From the NCBI GenBank assembly GCA_963662905.2, contig CAXXFD010000004.1:531469-595468 (forward strand): a DNA stretch of 64,000 nucleotides. Reading direction: 5' to 3'. This document shows, in pieces, positions 17,881-30,243 of this stretch. Origin of the DNA: G963662905 sp963662905 (GTDB lineage: Bacteria; Bacteroidota; Bacteroidia; Bacteroidales; WRLA01). Made by a program: the position numbers and the translations under genes. Each line of letters begins with the position of its first letter. The stretch's first letter is position 1. The notes beneath the pieces were generated by a model. That model had not been told where the DNA came from. It worked only from the letters and a program-made list of their open reading frames with translations, and ran no database searches.

Positions 17881-19932
17881 TTACTTTACAACAATAGTAA
17901 TTTCAACCCTGCGGTTTTTCCTGCGCCCTTCCAGGGTTTCATTCGTGGCTATTGGGTTTTCCTCGCCCATTCCTTCGGTTTTGATCCGTTGGCCTGCAAC
18001 ACCCTTTTCCGTCAGGTAATTCGCCACAGATTTGGCGCGTTTCAAACTCAGGGATTTGTTATAATCTGCTTCTCCGGTGGTGTCTGTATATCCCGTAATA
18101 ACAATATCATAATCTGAGTGCCCGTTCATGAAGGCAACAATTCCATCCAAAGCCGGATAGGAGCTTTCCTTCAATTTGGCACTGTTGAGTTTAAAGCCAA
18201 TAGCTGATGTTTCAGGAAGTTGCACGGGTTCAGGTGCAGGAAGCTCAACAACGGTTTCTGTTTCTTCTTCCGCAACAACAACGGGTGTTTCAGCAATTAA
18301 TGTAGTCGTATCTTCAATAATTAAGCTGTCTGCCGCAGGTTTTCCAACTTCCACTTCCGGCGCAGGGCAACCTTTGAGTTCTTTCAAACCGGGGATTTGC
18401 GGACATTCATCTTCATGATCCGGCACGCCATCCAGATCGGTATCCGGACAGCCCCGGAACTGCGCTATACCTGCAATATCCGGACAAAGGTCTTTAGCAT
18501 CGGAAATCCGGTCGCCATCACGGTCTTTTGGCCCTTTGTAGCGCACCGGGATTTTGAAGGCAAAATGAATGTCCACATCGCGGGTAACATCTTTGAACAT
18601 ACTGCCCAAAAGTGTATTCGAACCTATCCAAAACATCCCGAAACGGAAGCCCAAACCAGCGTTAAACTGTCCTAAACTATTGTATTGCAATGGCATAGAA
18701 ACGCCAAACCCATAAGTTTCATAGTGCGGCATCAAACTGAAATTGGAAAAATGATGCACTTTGTGGATATCTGCATTTCCCTGACGAAAAGCCAAATACG
18801 GACTGAAGTTTAAAAACAGGCTTTTGTAAAGCTGATAATCAAACTGCATATTGATGACGGTAGGCAACTGCATTTTAAAGCTTGTTTCCGTACCGTTTGT
18901 GCCAAAACGATTGATCAGCGTATCGGTCAAATCCTGAATATTGTCAATTTTTATATCGGAAATATTCCAGTTTTCAACATTTGCGATAAAATCCTGGCTG
19001 TTATAGCCTTTGTCATAATTAATATATCCCAAATCGGTTACCGAGATACCTGCTTTAAATTTGTAATCATATAAATCCCTGCGGAATTGCTCGTCGCTGC
19101 CATCCATGGAATAGCGGTATTCTTCATGATCGGGACGATAGAGGTAAACCGCGCCCAAATCAAGTCCCAGTGAAGGGTTTGCAACAAATTTATAGGAGAA
19201 ATCTTTCTCCAGGTTTTCGCTTGTCCCATAGCGGAACTGCGTATTGTAAATGCTGATGCTGTCTTCATTATGCACACTGTAGTCGAGGATGTCGGCATAC
19301 ATAAATGCACCGCCCAAACCCTGAAGGATTTTTAAAGTAGCCCCGGCCTTGATCATATGCGGCCCCTGGTCAAGCACTACGCGGGCGTAACTGATCCCGT
19401 ATTCGGCCCATGTGGAAGTGGTGGTTCGGATATTCTGGTTGGTGAGCTTTTGATCGAGCAGAGGTTCGTAATCCAGATTGTTGTATAAAAGCACGGCCAG
19501 GTCTTCCGAAATATTGTCCGCATTTACGAATGTGCGCGCCCGGCTGGTAAATGCAATGGAACTTTTTTCGTCCAGGGCAAACATAAAACCGGCCACACCA
19601 ATGCGTGCATTGACCAATGCATTTTTTGCGTCGCCATTAAGGTTTTGTTTCATGTACTTTTTATGATAATCTTTGGTATCGTAATTGCCGAATTTGAAGA
19701 GCTGAGAACGTTCAAGGCCCAGGTAGTCGTTAAATTCCTGAGTCGAGAAATCAAGAATGCTCATATCGAAACGATATCTCGATGCGGCAATATCAGCCGG
19801 CTGGTAGCCAATAACCGATACTCCGGCATAAGGCGAATGAACAAATGGCAGGAATTCCTGCGCACGTACAATGCCTGTTCCTGCAAAAAAAAGCAAAAGG
19901 GCAAAAATAAGAGGGGTGTTGTTTTTAGGCAT
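17881..19932 (-). CDS. OmpA-family outer-membrane protein with TSP3 repeats
   Basis: A 683-residue cell-envelope protein. The start MPKNNTPLIF gives a clean Sec signal peptide (FALLLFFAGTGIVRAQ); longer upstream starts would run through sequence next to the CRISPR array and are not plausible. Residues to about 450 resemble the DUF5723-type outer-membrane beta-barrel found in Bacteroidota. Two calcium-binding thrombospondin type 3 repeats follow (DRDGDRISDAKDLCP and DTDLDGVPDHEDECP), then a Pro/Glu-rich linker. The C-terminal 110 residues form an OmpA peptidoglycan-binding domain (ITGYTDTTGEADYN; SLKRAKSVANYL; GRRKNRRVEI). The CRISPR array ends 95 bases upstream on the same transcribed strand. 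Confidence 0.85.
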   Translation of the reverse strand: MPKNNTPLIFALLLFFAGTGIVRAQEFLPFVHSPYAGVSVIGYQPADIAASRYRFDMSILDFSTQEFNDYLGLERSQLFKFGNYDTKDYHKKYMKQNLNGDAKNALVNARIGVAGFMFALDEKSSIAFTSRARTFVNADNISEDLAVLLYNNLDYEPLLDQKLTNQNIRTTTSTWAEYGISYARVVLDQGPHMIKAGATLKILQGLGGAFMYADILDYSVHNEDSISIYNTQFRYGTSENLEKDFSYKFVANPSLGLDLGAVYLYRPDHEEYRYSMDGSDEQFRRDLYDYKFKAGISVTDLGYINYDKGYNSQDFIANVENWNISDIKIDNIQDLTDTLINRFGTNGTETSFKMQLPTVINMQFDYQLYKSLFLNFSPYLAFRQGNADIHKVHHFSNFSLMPHYETYGFGVSMPLQYNSLGQFNAGLGFRFGMFWIGSNTLLGSMFKDVTRDVDIHFAFKIPVRYKGPKDRDGDRISDAKDLCPDIAGIAQFRGCPDTDLDGVPDHEDECPQIPGLKELKGCPAPEVEVGKPAADSLIIEDTTTLIAETPVVVAEEETETVVELPAPEPVQLPETSAIGFKLNSAKLKESSYPALDGIVAFMNGHSDYDIVITGYTDTTGEADYNKSLSLKRAKSVANYLTEKGVAGQRIKTEGMGEENPIATNETLEGRRKNRRVEITIVVK

Positions 19933-20027
19933 AATCTTGTGGTTTGGTATGGACATATAGACACCACTTTCCCCGGGAAGTTGCCTGAAGCATAGGGATG
20001 GGAGAGAGGGAGTGCCACTCCAGGCTG

Positions 20028-23000
20028 ATTTCAATTCCTCATGGTCTGATTGGATGAAATGTAACGCGAATGAAATTAAGTTATGCTATAATATTTCAAT
20101 TCCTCATGGTCTGATTGGATGTACGAAAGCTAATTTTTAACCTGAAAAATATATACAATTTCAATTCCTCATGGTCTGATTGGATGCGTACAACAAGGCC
20201 GAGCTCGGGCTTCACATGCCTGATTTCAATTCCTCATGGTCTGATTGGATGCAAAAATGGGCGGCGACCTGAAAGGCGCAGTGGTGAATTTCAATTCCTC
20301 ATGGTCTGATTGGATAAATGTGTATGCGGTGGTGGGCGTGGTGGCTTCATAGATTTCAATTCCTCATGGTCTGATTGGATGTCCGGATTACCTTCCCTCC
20401 TTTTGCGCGGATTTTAATTTCAATTCCTCATGGTCTGATTGGATGCGACTACATTCTCATAATTACGCATGAAGGTGCCATATTTCAATTCCTCATGGTC
20501 TGATTGGATGCCGTTCAATAAAATTGAAAAGATGAGGCATGACATATTTCAATTCCTCATGGTCTGATTGGATGATTGAGTTTTTTGATTGAGTTTTTGG
20601 AGGCTTTTATATTTCAATTCCTCATGGTCTGATTGGATGCTAAAGCTCGTTCCCCCTAAAGACGGCCTTTTGCAAATTTCAATTCCTCATGGTCTGATTG
20701 GATGAATAGTCGAAGCCTCATTCCCTGACTATGCTGTCCCATTTCAATTCCTCATGGTCTGATTGGATGAACCCACGCCACACCTGCCTCAAGCCTTATT
20801 TTGAAATTTCAATTCCTCATGGTCTGATTGGATGTCTTTAATTAAATCAGTCATTTGTGTGACTAAATGGATTTCAATTCCTCATGGTCTGATTGGATGC
20901 GTCGTCAGGATCGACCTGAACCGGGCGGTTAAGCTATTTCAATTCCTCATGGTCTGATTGGATGATATGCTTATGAAAAACCTCTTATGCTGGTGTGCCT
21001 ATTTCAATTCCTCATGGTCTGATTGGATGCATACAGCCCGACAACACCCGGATCGAAGCAACAGCATTTCAATTCCTCATGGTCTGATTGGATGATTAAG
21101 AATGAAGCAGAGAGCCTGTACGGATTGCTGAATTTCAATTCCTCATGGTCTGATTGGATGTAACGATCCGCGCGACCGGGGCGGCGAGACTTATATATTT
21201 CAATTCCTCATGGTCTGATTGGATGAACCAGCGCGCCCTTTTGCTTATGGTGCCCGAAATAATTTCAATTCCTCATGGTCTGATTGGATGGGGTTATTGC
21301 GGAAAATGTTACTGGAATCCTCACAAATTTCAATTCCTCATGGTCTGATTGGATGGACGTATCGTTGCCATTATACCTGCAGGAAATTCTAATTTCAATT
21401 CCTCATGGTCTGATTGGATGGGGTTATTGCGGAAAATGTTACTGGAATCCTCACAAATTTCAATTCCTCATGGTCTGATTGGATGGACGTATCGTTGCCA
21501 TTATACCTGCAGGAAATTCTAATTTCAATTCCTCATGGTCTGATTGGATGCCGGGCACCACCGAAGCCGAAAATTTTATAAATCTAATTTCAATTCCTCA
21601 TGGTCTGATTGGATGTGCACTTTAAAACTACCGGGCTGCACCAGTACTTTAATTTCAATTCCTCATGGTCTGATTGGATGTTTGTCAAATATACCATGCT
21701 GCCGTATTTCAGCAGAATTTCAATTCCTCATGGTCTGATTGGATGGCGATGTAGTTTTTGGTGTAGGCCCGTCCCCCACAAATTTCAATTCCTCATGGTC
21801 TGATTGGATGCGTCGTCAGGATCGACCTGAACCGGGCGGTTAAGCTATTTCAATTCCTCATGGTCTGATTGGATGCATACAGCCCGACAACACCCGGATC
21901 GAAGCAACAGCATTTCAATTCCTCATGGTCTGATTGGATGCCGGGCACCACCGAAGCCGAAAATTTTATAAATCTAATTTCAATTCCTCATGGTCTGATT
22001 GGATGTGGTTTTAATTCTTTCATTAAAGCCTGTTTCTTTCAATTTCAATTCCTCATGGTCTGATTGGATGCATGCGTGCGTGAATGATGACCGGACAGTG
22101 AACTATATTTCAATTCCTCATGGTCTGATTGGATGGCGATGTAGTTTTTGGTGTAGGCCCGTCCCCCACAAATTTCAATTCCTCATGGTCTGATTGGATG
22201 TTTATCTTAAAACGCTGAGCCATAATGTTTTTTGAGATTTCAATTCCTCATGGTCTGATTGGATGTAAGTGAGTTGAAAAATGATGCTCGCATTGATTAT
22301 AATTTCAATTCCTCATGGTCTGATTGGATGGATTTGATTGATCATTTTAAAATCTTTTTTTATTTATTTCAATTCCTCATGGTCTGATTGGATGATTGCG
22401 GCCGCATCCTCGGGGCGGTTCATGGCGAATATTTCAATTCCTCATGGTCTGATTGGATGGCATCAGCAGAGAATCTTTTCCCCTTACTCATTACTATTTC
22501 AATTCCTCATGGTCTGATTGGATGAATCTGATTTAGAACCGGCAGTGGCCGGACTGACCAATTTCAATTCCTCATGGTCTGATTGGATGTCGTTGTATCA
22601 GGCCCGGAAAAAACAAGCTCGCGCATTTCAATTCCTCATGGTCTGATTGGATGTGCGCAATCCCAAAAGACCCTCAGAAAAAGAAGTACATTTCAATTCC
22701 TCATGGTCTGATTGGATGATTATAATACGAAATACTCAGATCATATTGCAAAAAATTTCAATTCCTCATGGTCTGATTGGATGCCCGCGTGAAACATCAG
22801 GAACTCAGAAATTATATCCATTTCAATTCCTCATGGTCTGATTGGATGGGTTACCTGAACCGCGAGGGATCTGACTCTATGAAGATTTCAATTCCTCATG
22901 GTCTGATTGGATGAGATGTACCAGCGCTTTTATAAGATACAGCCGCCGAATTTCAATTCCTCATGGTCTGATTGGATGTGTGGAGTCAGTGGAAAGAAAG

Positions 23001-26000
23001 CCTTTGGGCATTTAATTTCAATTCCTCATGGTCTGATTGGATGTGATTGCAAAAATGAGCAATTCCCCTGAAGACATCCATTTCAATTCCTCATGGTCTG
23101 ATTGGATGTATAATGATAGTGAATCATACGGCTACTACTACCAAATTTCAATTCCTCATGGTCTGATTGGATGACAGAAAAGCTGGATGAGCCTGGGCAA
23201 AGTAGCCGAATTTCAATTCCTCATGGTCTGATTGGATGATTGGCCTGAAAAATCAATGTCAAGCGCATTACAAAATTTCAATTCCTCATGGTCTGATTGG
23301 ATGCCAGTCGAGCGGCTTGCGTTTGATGGGACCTGCCATATTTCAATTCCTCATGGTCTGATTGGATGCCTGGGAAATAACCACTTCAATGGAATGGGTC
23401 AATGATTTCAATTCCTCATGGTCTGATTGGATGTCCGGGATATGGGCTACCCCATACGCTTATGGCGGAATTTCAATTCCTCATGGTCTGATTGGATGCC
23501 TTTTGCACGGGAATATCCTCAAAGTATTTTGATATTTCAATTCCTCATGGTCTGATTGGATGCACGGAATCCAAAGACCGCTCGTTTATCTACCCTATAT
23601 TTCAATTCCTCATGGTCTGATTGGATGACCGATATATTTTGATAAAAAGGGGGCAGGCCTTTTTATTTCAATTCCTCATGGTCTGATTGGATGGATCCTC
23701 GACCCAATTGAAATGTTGCTGGAATTTAAATTTCAATTCCTCATGGTCTGATTGGATGGAACCGACTGAAGGGAGTAAAATGTGGCGAAAATAATTTCAA
23801 TTCCTCATGGTCTGATTGGATGAAAGTTCAGGAGCCAAAGTTCAAACGGATGTTTTTTATTTCAATTCCTCATGGTCTGATTGGATGCGGCTTTTTCAAA
23901 ACTGAAATCAAATAATAATCTCCATTTCAATTCCTCATGGTCTGATTGGATGTTAATTGGGTTGATGCCTACCATTTTATTGCCTTCCATTTCAATTCCT
24001 CATGGTCTGATTGGATGAGAGATGCTTCCATTTTCTTTATTACCCAAGACAGTATTTCAATTCCTCATGGTCTGATTGGATGGCGATTGGGAATTTTTGC
24101 GCTTCCTCATTATCATGAATTTCAATTCCTCATGGTCTGATTGGATGCCATCCTGGTAGGATCAATCAACCGCGCTAATGCTGATTTCAATTCCTCATGG
24201 TCTGATTGGATGATGACCTGTACTGTGCAAAGGTAACAGGCATGGTGAATTTCAATTCCTCATGGTCTGATTGGATGAGTCCAAATTTCTATGTCCTGAC
24301 CCCGTAATCCTTAATTTCAATTCCTCATGGTCTGATTGGATGCATAAAGCGCAAAAGCATATGTTCGCGCAGCTCCTGATTTCAATTCCTCATGGTCTGA
24401 TTGGATGTATTATCAATGATCAACAGGCTTTGCTTGATATATCATTTCAATTCCTCATGGTCTGATTGGATGTTATCATCAGTTGTTACATAAAAAGCAG
24501 CATCAAATATTTCAATTCCTCATGGTCTGATTGGATGATACGATACAGTGTTCAATGATGCCGTCTTTCATTTATTTCAATTCCTCATGGTCTGATTGGA
24601 TGAATTCGTCGGGTTTTTCAAGCGCGAACGCGGGCTCTATTTCAATTCCTCATGGTCTGATTGGATGCCTTCTATGATTTCAGAAATGGACACTTCCAAC
24701 ACCATTTCAATTCCTCATGGTCTGATTGGATGTATATCGGTGGCAACAGCATCCGCGGTGTTTTGCGCATTTCAATTCCTCATGGTCTGATTGGATGGAA
24801 GTTTGTCACCGCAATTTGAACGGGTCAAAGCTCATTTCAATTCCTCATGGTCTGATTGGATGAAAAACAATTTATTTACCCACTTTAACAAATCAACAAT
24901 TTCAATTCCTCATGGTCTGATTGGATGCTTCAATGTTGTCTTCCAGTTTCAAACCGCTTCCTCATTTCAATTCCTCATGGTCTGATTGGATGTATGTTCC
25001 AGCTTCAGGAAATCACACAGGAAATGGTATTTCAATTCCTCATGGTCTGATTGGATGCTTGTTGATGAAATCAACCAGCAGATTGAAAACGGAATTTCAA
25101 TTCCTCATGGTCTGATTGGATGCATACTCGATTTCTTTCAGATGCCCTAAGAAGCCTGATTTCAATTCCTCATGGTCTGATTGGATGTTGCCCTTTGTCC
25201 GGCTGCTATGCTGGAATTGGTTTATTTCAATTCCTCATGGTCTGATTGGATGATGACCGAAGAAGAATACAATGCCCGCGTTAAGCAAATTTCAATTCCT
25301 CATGGTCTGATTGGATGCGATGAAGTGCAGCAGCTTGGCGCACTGAAAAGCATATTTCAATTCCTCATGGTCTGATTGGATGACAGAAAAGCTGGATGAG
25401 CCTGGGCAAAGTAGCCGAATTTCAATTCCTCATGGTCTGATTGGATGCACCGTAGTTGTTTTGGAACAGGAACTGGATGCCATATTTCAATTCCTCATGG
25501 TCTGATTGGATGCAAACCTGTTTGGGAATATGGCGAGGATTATTCTCAATTTCAATTCCTCATGGTCTGATTGGATGTCCGCGCACGCAGGCCAAGCAAG
25601 GAAGAAAGCCAGATTTCAATTCCTCATGGTCTGATTGGATGCCGAATCTATTGTGAAATTTGGTGCAGCAGCAGCATATTTCAATTCCTCATGGTCTGAT
25701 TGGATGTGCAAAAAAAATGAAAAAAATATGGATTCTTGATAAATTTCAATTCCTCATGGTCTGATTGGATGTTGAAGACAGTAAGAGAAGACCCGGGCAG
25801 GGACCTTATTTCAATTCCTCATGGTCTGATTGGATGAGAAGCTGCACAATGAGCGCGAGATCCGCCGCATTAATTTCAATTCCTCATGGTCTGATTGGAT
25901 GGTTCTTTAGCATGAACCATAACGCCAGCATATGCGGATTTCAATTCCTCATGGTCTGATTGGATGCGCCGCCACAGAAATCATAAATTGTTCCAAACCG

Positions 26001-27718
26001 GATTTCAATTCCTCATGGTCTGATTGGATGCGCCGCCACAGAAATCATAAATTGTTCCAAACCGGATTTCAATTCCTCATGGTCTGATTGGATGTACCGA
26101 AGAGCAAAGGCAGTCATTAACCGAAGCCTTATTTCAATTCCTCATGGTCTGATTGGATGAGACATCCTGGCGCTCATCAAGCCCCCGAAGGCTGAATTTC
26201 AATTCCTCATGGTCTGATTGGATGCAACTATTGCCAACAGCGGAAACTTTGTGCTGACTGATTTCAATTCCTCATGGTCTGATTGGATGGGATCTTCGAA
26301 AGAAATCCGCGAGTTCCGCTCATATATTTCAATTCCTCATGGTCTGATTGGATGGCTGTTCAGCTATAAGCATACGTTTAGCCTGTTCAAATTTCAATTC
26401 CTCATGGTCTGATTGGATGCTCTTACAGAAGTGGAAAAAAACTGTATTTCCGCTAATTTCAATTCCTCATGGTCTGATTGGATGAGTTTAACGCCTAAAC
26501 GGCGGTGGTTTACGCTGCTAATTTCAATTCCTCATGGTCTGATTGGATGTGGATACAGCTCTCGAGATGATCGACCACTTTCGGAATTTCAATTCCTCAT
26601 GGTCTGATTGGATGAAAATTTTCGAGGAATCCAAAAACATTCTTAAAGAAATTTCAATTCCTCATGGTCTGATTGGATGAGTCTGATCATGCAGGCGTTC
26701 AAATAGCCCTGCTCAATTTCAATTCCTCATGGTCTGATTGGATGTTCCTAATCCACTTGAGAATGAAGATCCCTGGATGCATTTCAATTCCTCATGGTCT
26801 GATTGGATGCGGTCTGAGTATTTGATTTCGGGCTGGAAAAATTCAATTTCAATTCCTCATGGTCTGATTGGATGCTTCTACGGTTGATGTGCTCAGCTCT
26901 TTGGCTTTTATTTCAATTCCTCATGGTCTGATTGGATGCATCAACACCATTGAACTCACGCTCAGCAATGCCAAATTTCAATTCCTCATGGTCTGATTGG
27001 ATGCTACAGTTTCAACCGTTACGGGGTATTTCGTTCCTAATTTCAATTCCTCATGGTCTGATTGGATGAAATAATATCCGGAGCTGTTTACCTGTTCAAA
27101 GCCGATTTCAATTCCTCATGGTCTGATTGGATGCCGTGGTATATGGCCAGAACGATATCGCTTAGATATATTTCAATTCCTCATGGTCTGATTGGATGGC
27201 TGCTCTTGCTCCCTCTTTGCCAGACTTAATGTTAATTTCAATTCCTCATGGTCTGATTGGATGCAGGTAGGTTTTTTTCTTTATTGATCGCTCCACCTTA
27301 TTTCAATTCCTCATGGTCTGATTGGATGCAAAGGAAATTGTTGAAGCTTACAAACTGGTAGGATATTTCAATTCCTCATGGTCTGATTGGATGGAAAAAA
27401 AGACTGAAACTCATATCAAGGTTTCAGGAATTTCAATTCCTCATGGTCTGATTGGATGGACCTGTTTTCTTAGGTTGTGCATAACGGTCTTGTAATTTCA
27501 ATTCCTCATGGTCTGATTGGATGTATTTGCTTGATTTATTTAAAAAAATGATTTATTTTATTTCAATTCCTCATGGTCTGATTGGATGCAGCACCTCGGT
27601 AGGGGGTACAGTAACCGGATTCCAATTTCAATTCCTCATGGTCTGATTGGATGCCTGCCAATCCGACTCAACGCATCAGGCATATCAACATTTCAATTCC
27701 TCATGGTCTGATTGGATG
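20028..27718 (-). CRISPR. CRISPR array, trailer-side part (119 repeats)
   Basis: By hand count there are 119 repeats of 29 bp. On the plus strand each begins ATTTCAATTCC and ends TGATTGGATG, with spacers of about 35-36 nt and a period of 64-66 bp. On the minus strand the repeat ends ATTGAAAT, the usual Cas6-generated 5' handle, so the array is transcribed on the minus strand and this is the older end. Repeats are essentially identical; the only variant I saw is the fifth from the left (20288-20316), whose last base is A, as expected near the trailer end. Many spacers are duplicated or rearranged between 20900 and 22172. Reading frames through the array are artefacts of the 65-bp period. Confidence 0.98.
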
Positions 27719-27729
27719 CGTTTAGGGGT
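27719..27729. other. Left half of the IS-interrupted spacer with target duplication
   Basis: These 11 bases follow a normal repeat and end in GGGGT (27725-27729). The same GGGGT lies right of the element at 30326-30330. Joining 27719-27729 to 30331-30355 restores a 36-nt spacer, the normal length. Confidence 0.9.
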
Positions 27730-27932
27730 TGGCTAATTCGGTTCGTTTTGTGCCACTGATTTCGGAGTATCTGTGCCAGGCATTTCGGTTCAAAATGTGC
27801 CACTAAAACGACTCCTGCTTTCGGTTCGTTTTGTGCCAGTTTCGGTTCGTTTTGTGCCAGTTTGCCAGAGATGCCCCCTTTGAAAGATCAAGTTTAACCT
27901 GTCTTATTGTTGTACTAGAAAAATACAGCAAT

Positions 27933-29486
27933 ATGGCCAATACACTTGATCCTATGGATTTAAAACAAATTATCACTTTGCACCTCGATGGTGTCACCAA
28001 CCGTCAGGCAGGAAATGTCTTGGGAATTTCCCGCAATACAGTTAACCGCTACATGCAGCTTTTTAATGCCAGCGGGCACAGTTTGCAAGACCTGCTCAAA
28101 ATGGACACTGCCAGTCTGGAAAAGCTTTTTCCGGGCACAACTACCATTGTCAACCCGCGTTATGACCAGCTAATGCTCTATCTCGATGGGATGAAGAACA
28201 AGCGGGAACAGCCCGGTTTTACCTTTCAGTACCATTACAGGATCTATGAGCAGCAGGCAGATGATCCATACAGCTATACGCAGTTTATAGAACACTACCA
28301 CCGCAAATATGACAAACAGAAAGGCTCCATGAAGCTCAACCATATTGCCGGCCACGAAATGTTTGTGGACTATACAGGAAAGAAGCTCCGCATTTATGAC
28401 CGTGAGACGGGACAGGCTACAGAAGTAGAGGTTTTTGTGGCTATCCTCCCATATAGCCAGTACACCTATGTGGAAGCCTGTGCCAGCCAGAAGCGGGAAG
28501 ATTTTTTTCAGTGCATGTCCAATGCCCTGCTTTATTATGGGGGAGTGCCCAAGGCAATTGTATCCGACAATTTAAAATCAGCGGTAACGCGTGCCAGCAA
28601 GTACGAAGCGGTTATCAACAAAACATTCAAGGAATTTAGCCTTCACTACAGATGTGCCATGAACCCCACAAGGGCATATAGCCCACAGGACAAGGCGCTT
28701 GTAGAGAATGCTGTAAACCTGGCCTATCAGAGGGTTTTTTACCCGCTTGGCGAGATGAAGTTCTTTTCCCTTGATGAACTGAACGCAGAAATAGGCAAAT
28801 TGCTGGGACCCTACAACGACCTTTTGTTTGCACGCAAAGAAACCAGCCGCAGGGAACTGTTCCAGTCCCATGAGCGCCAGTATTTAAAGCCTTTGCCCCA
28901 AGGGCGTTTTCAAATGAAAGAATATAGGCGGGCAAAAGTGCAGAAAATCGGCTACATATACTTCTCGCCCGATAATACATATTACAGCGTGCCTTACCGC
29001 TATATCGGCAAACAGACACAAATCCAGTACACGCAATCTACAGTGGAAGTTTACTACAACAACCAGCGTATAGCTGCCCATAAACGCGAAAAAGAGAAAG
29101 GCAAATATATAACCGTCAAGGGGCACCTCAGCAGCCAGCACCAGGCTTATTCAGAATGGAGCCCTGATTATTTTAAAAAAAAGGCTGCTGTTCATGGCAA
29201 AAATGTGCTCAATTATATCAGTACCATCCTTTCCTTTGGAGACTATCCTGAAACCCAGTACAAAAGGGCCATGGGAATTATACAGTTATCTAAAGGTTAC
29301 GGTTCGCAGAGGCTGGATGCCGCTTGCAGGATGGCACAAGAAGCAGGGGGACATTCTTATTCATTCATCAAAAATATCCTGAAAAACAGGATGGACACCG
29401 CCTCTACAGGGCAGCAGGGGGAACTGGAGTTTGAACCGCATATCCCCGAGCATAAAAACCTTCGTAAAACAGGAACATATAATTAA
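27933..29486 (+). CDS. istA: IS21 family transposase IstA
   Basis: A 517-residue DDE transposase. I chose the ATG at 27933 (MANTLDPMDLKQ) because the upstream reading frame runs through the element's terminal binding sites. An N-terminal HTH is visible (GVTNRQAGNVLGISRNTVNRYM). The rve-type catalytic core includes FVDYTGKKLRIYD (first Asp, about residue 145), AIVSDNLKSAV (second Asp, about 212) and PQDKALVENAV (Glu, about 255). IstA cuts and joins the element ends with IstB. The gene is intact, so the element may still be active. Confidence 0.93.
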   Translation: MANTLDPMDLKQIITLHLDGVTNRQAGNVLGISRNTVNRYMQLFNASGHSLQDLLKMDTASLEKLFPGTTTIVNPRYDQLMLYLDGMKNKREQPGFTFQYHYRIYEQQADDPYSYTQFIEHYHRKYDKQKGSMKLNHIAGHEMFVDYTGKKLRIYDRETGQATEVEVFVAILPYSQYTYVEACASQKREDFFQCMSNALLYYGGVPKAIVSDNLKSAVTRASKYEAVINKTFKEFSLHYRCAMNPTRAYSPQDKALVENAVNLAYQRVFYPLGEMKFFSLDELNAEIGKLLGPYNDLLFARKETSRRELFQSHERQYLKPLPQGRFQMKEYRRAKVQKIGYIYFSPDNTYYSVPYRYIGKQTQIQYTQSTVEVYYNNQRIAAHKREKEKGKYITVKGHLSSQHQAYSEWSPDYFKKKAAVHGKNVLNYISTILSFGDYPETQYKRAMGIIQLSKGYGSQRLDAACRMAQEAGGHSYSFIKNILKNRMDTASTGQQGELEFEPHIPEHKNLRKTGTYN

Positions 29487-29505
29487 CCTTAAAAACACAC
29501 ACAAA

Positions 29506-30243
29506 ATGAACAACAACCCTACTGTTGAAAAGCTGCGGGATATGCGCCTTACGGCCATGGCACAAATGCACCTGCAGTACGTCAAAAACAACCAAGCCAA
29601 CGGCTTGACGCCTGATGAATACCTGGCCTTACTGGCTGACCATGAATGGGAAGACAGGCAGAACAAAAAATTTGAACGCCTGATCAAAAACGCCTCCTTC
29701 CGCCAAAAAGCGTCGGTGGCAGATATCGATTATGCCACAGTGCGCAACCTGGACAAAAATATGTTCCAGAGGCTGGGCAGCCTGGACTTTATCAAGCGCA
29801 AAGAAAACATCATCATAACAGGCGCATCCGGTGTCGGTAAAAGCTATCTGGCTCAGGCGCTTGGCAACCAAGCCTGCATAAACGGTTTTAAAACCATATA
29901 CGCCAATACCGCACGGCTTTTTGCACGACTGAAACTCTGTAAGATAGACGGGACCTACCTGAAAGAACTGAAAAAACTGGAGAAAACAGACCTGTTGATC
30001 CTGGATGACTTTGGAATACAAGCCTTTGACAACAACGCACGGGAAATGCTAATGGATATAGTTGACGACCGATATAACAATAAATCAACCATTGTATCTT
30101 CACAGATACCGGTATCGGTTTGGTATGATATCATTGGTGAAGGGACTATTGCCGATGCCGTACTGGACAGATTGGTTAATTCATCCCACAGAATAGACCT
30201 CAAAGGAGAATCACTAAGAAAAGGTTTTTTAGAAAATGAATGA
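29506..30243 (+). CDS. istB: IS21 family ATP-binding protein IstB
   Basis: A 245-residue DnaC-like AAA+ ATPase that helps IstA choose and capture target DNA. The start MNNNPTVEKLRDM follows the istA stop by 19 bases; the longer open frame overlapping istA is not needed. Walker A is GASGVGKSYLAQAL (about residue 106), Walker B is LLILDDFGIQ (about 164), and the sensor region VSSQIPVSVWYD and arginine-finger DRLVNSSHRI are present. Full length and intact. Confidence 0.93.
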   Translation: MNNNPTVEKLRDMRLTAMAQMHLQYVKNNQANGLTPDEYLALLADHEWEDRQNKKFERLIKNASFRQKASVADIDYATVRNLDKNMFQRLGSLDFIKRKENIIITGASGVGKSYLAQALGNQACINGFKTIYANTARLFARLKLCKIDGTYLKELKKLEKTDLLILDDFGIQAFDNNAREMLMDIVDDRYNNKSTIVSSQIPVSVWYDIIGEGTIADAVLDRLVNSSHRIDLKGESLRKGFLENE

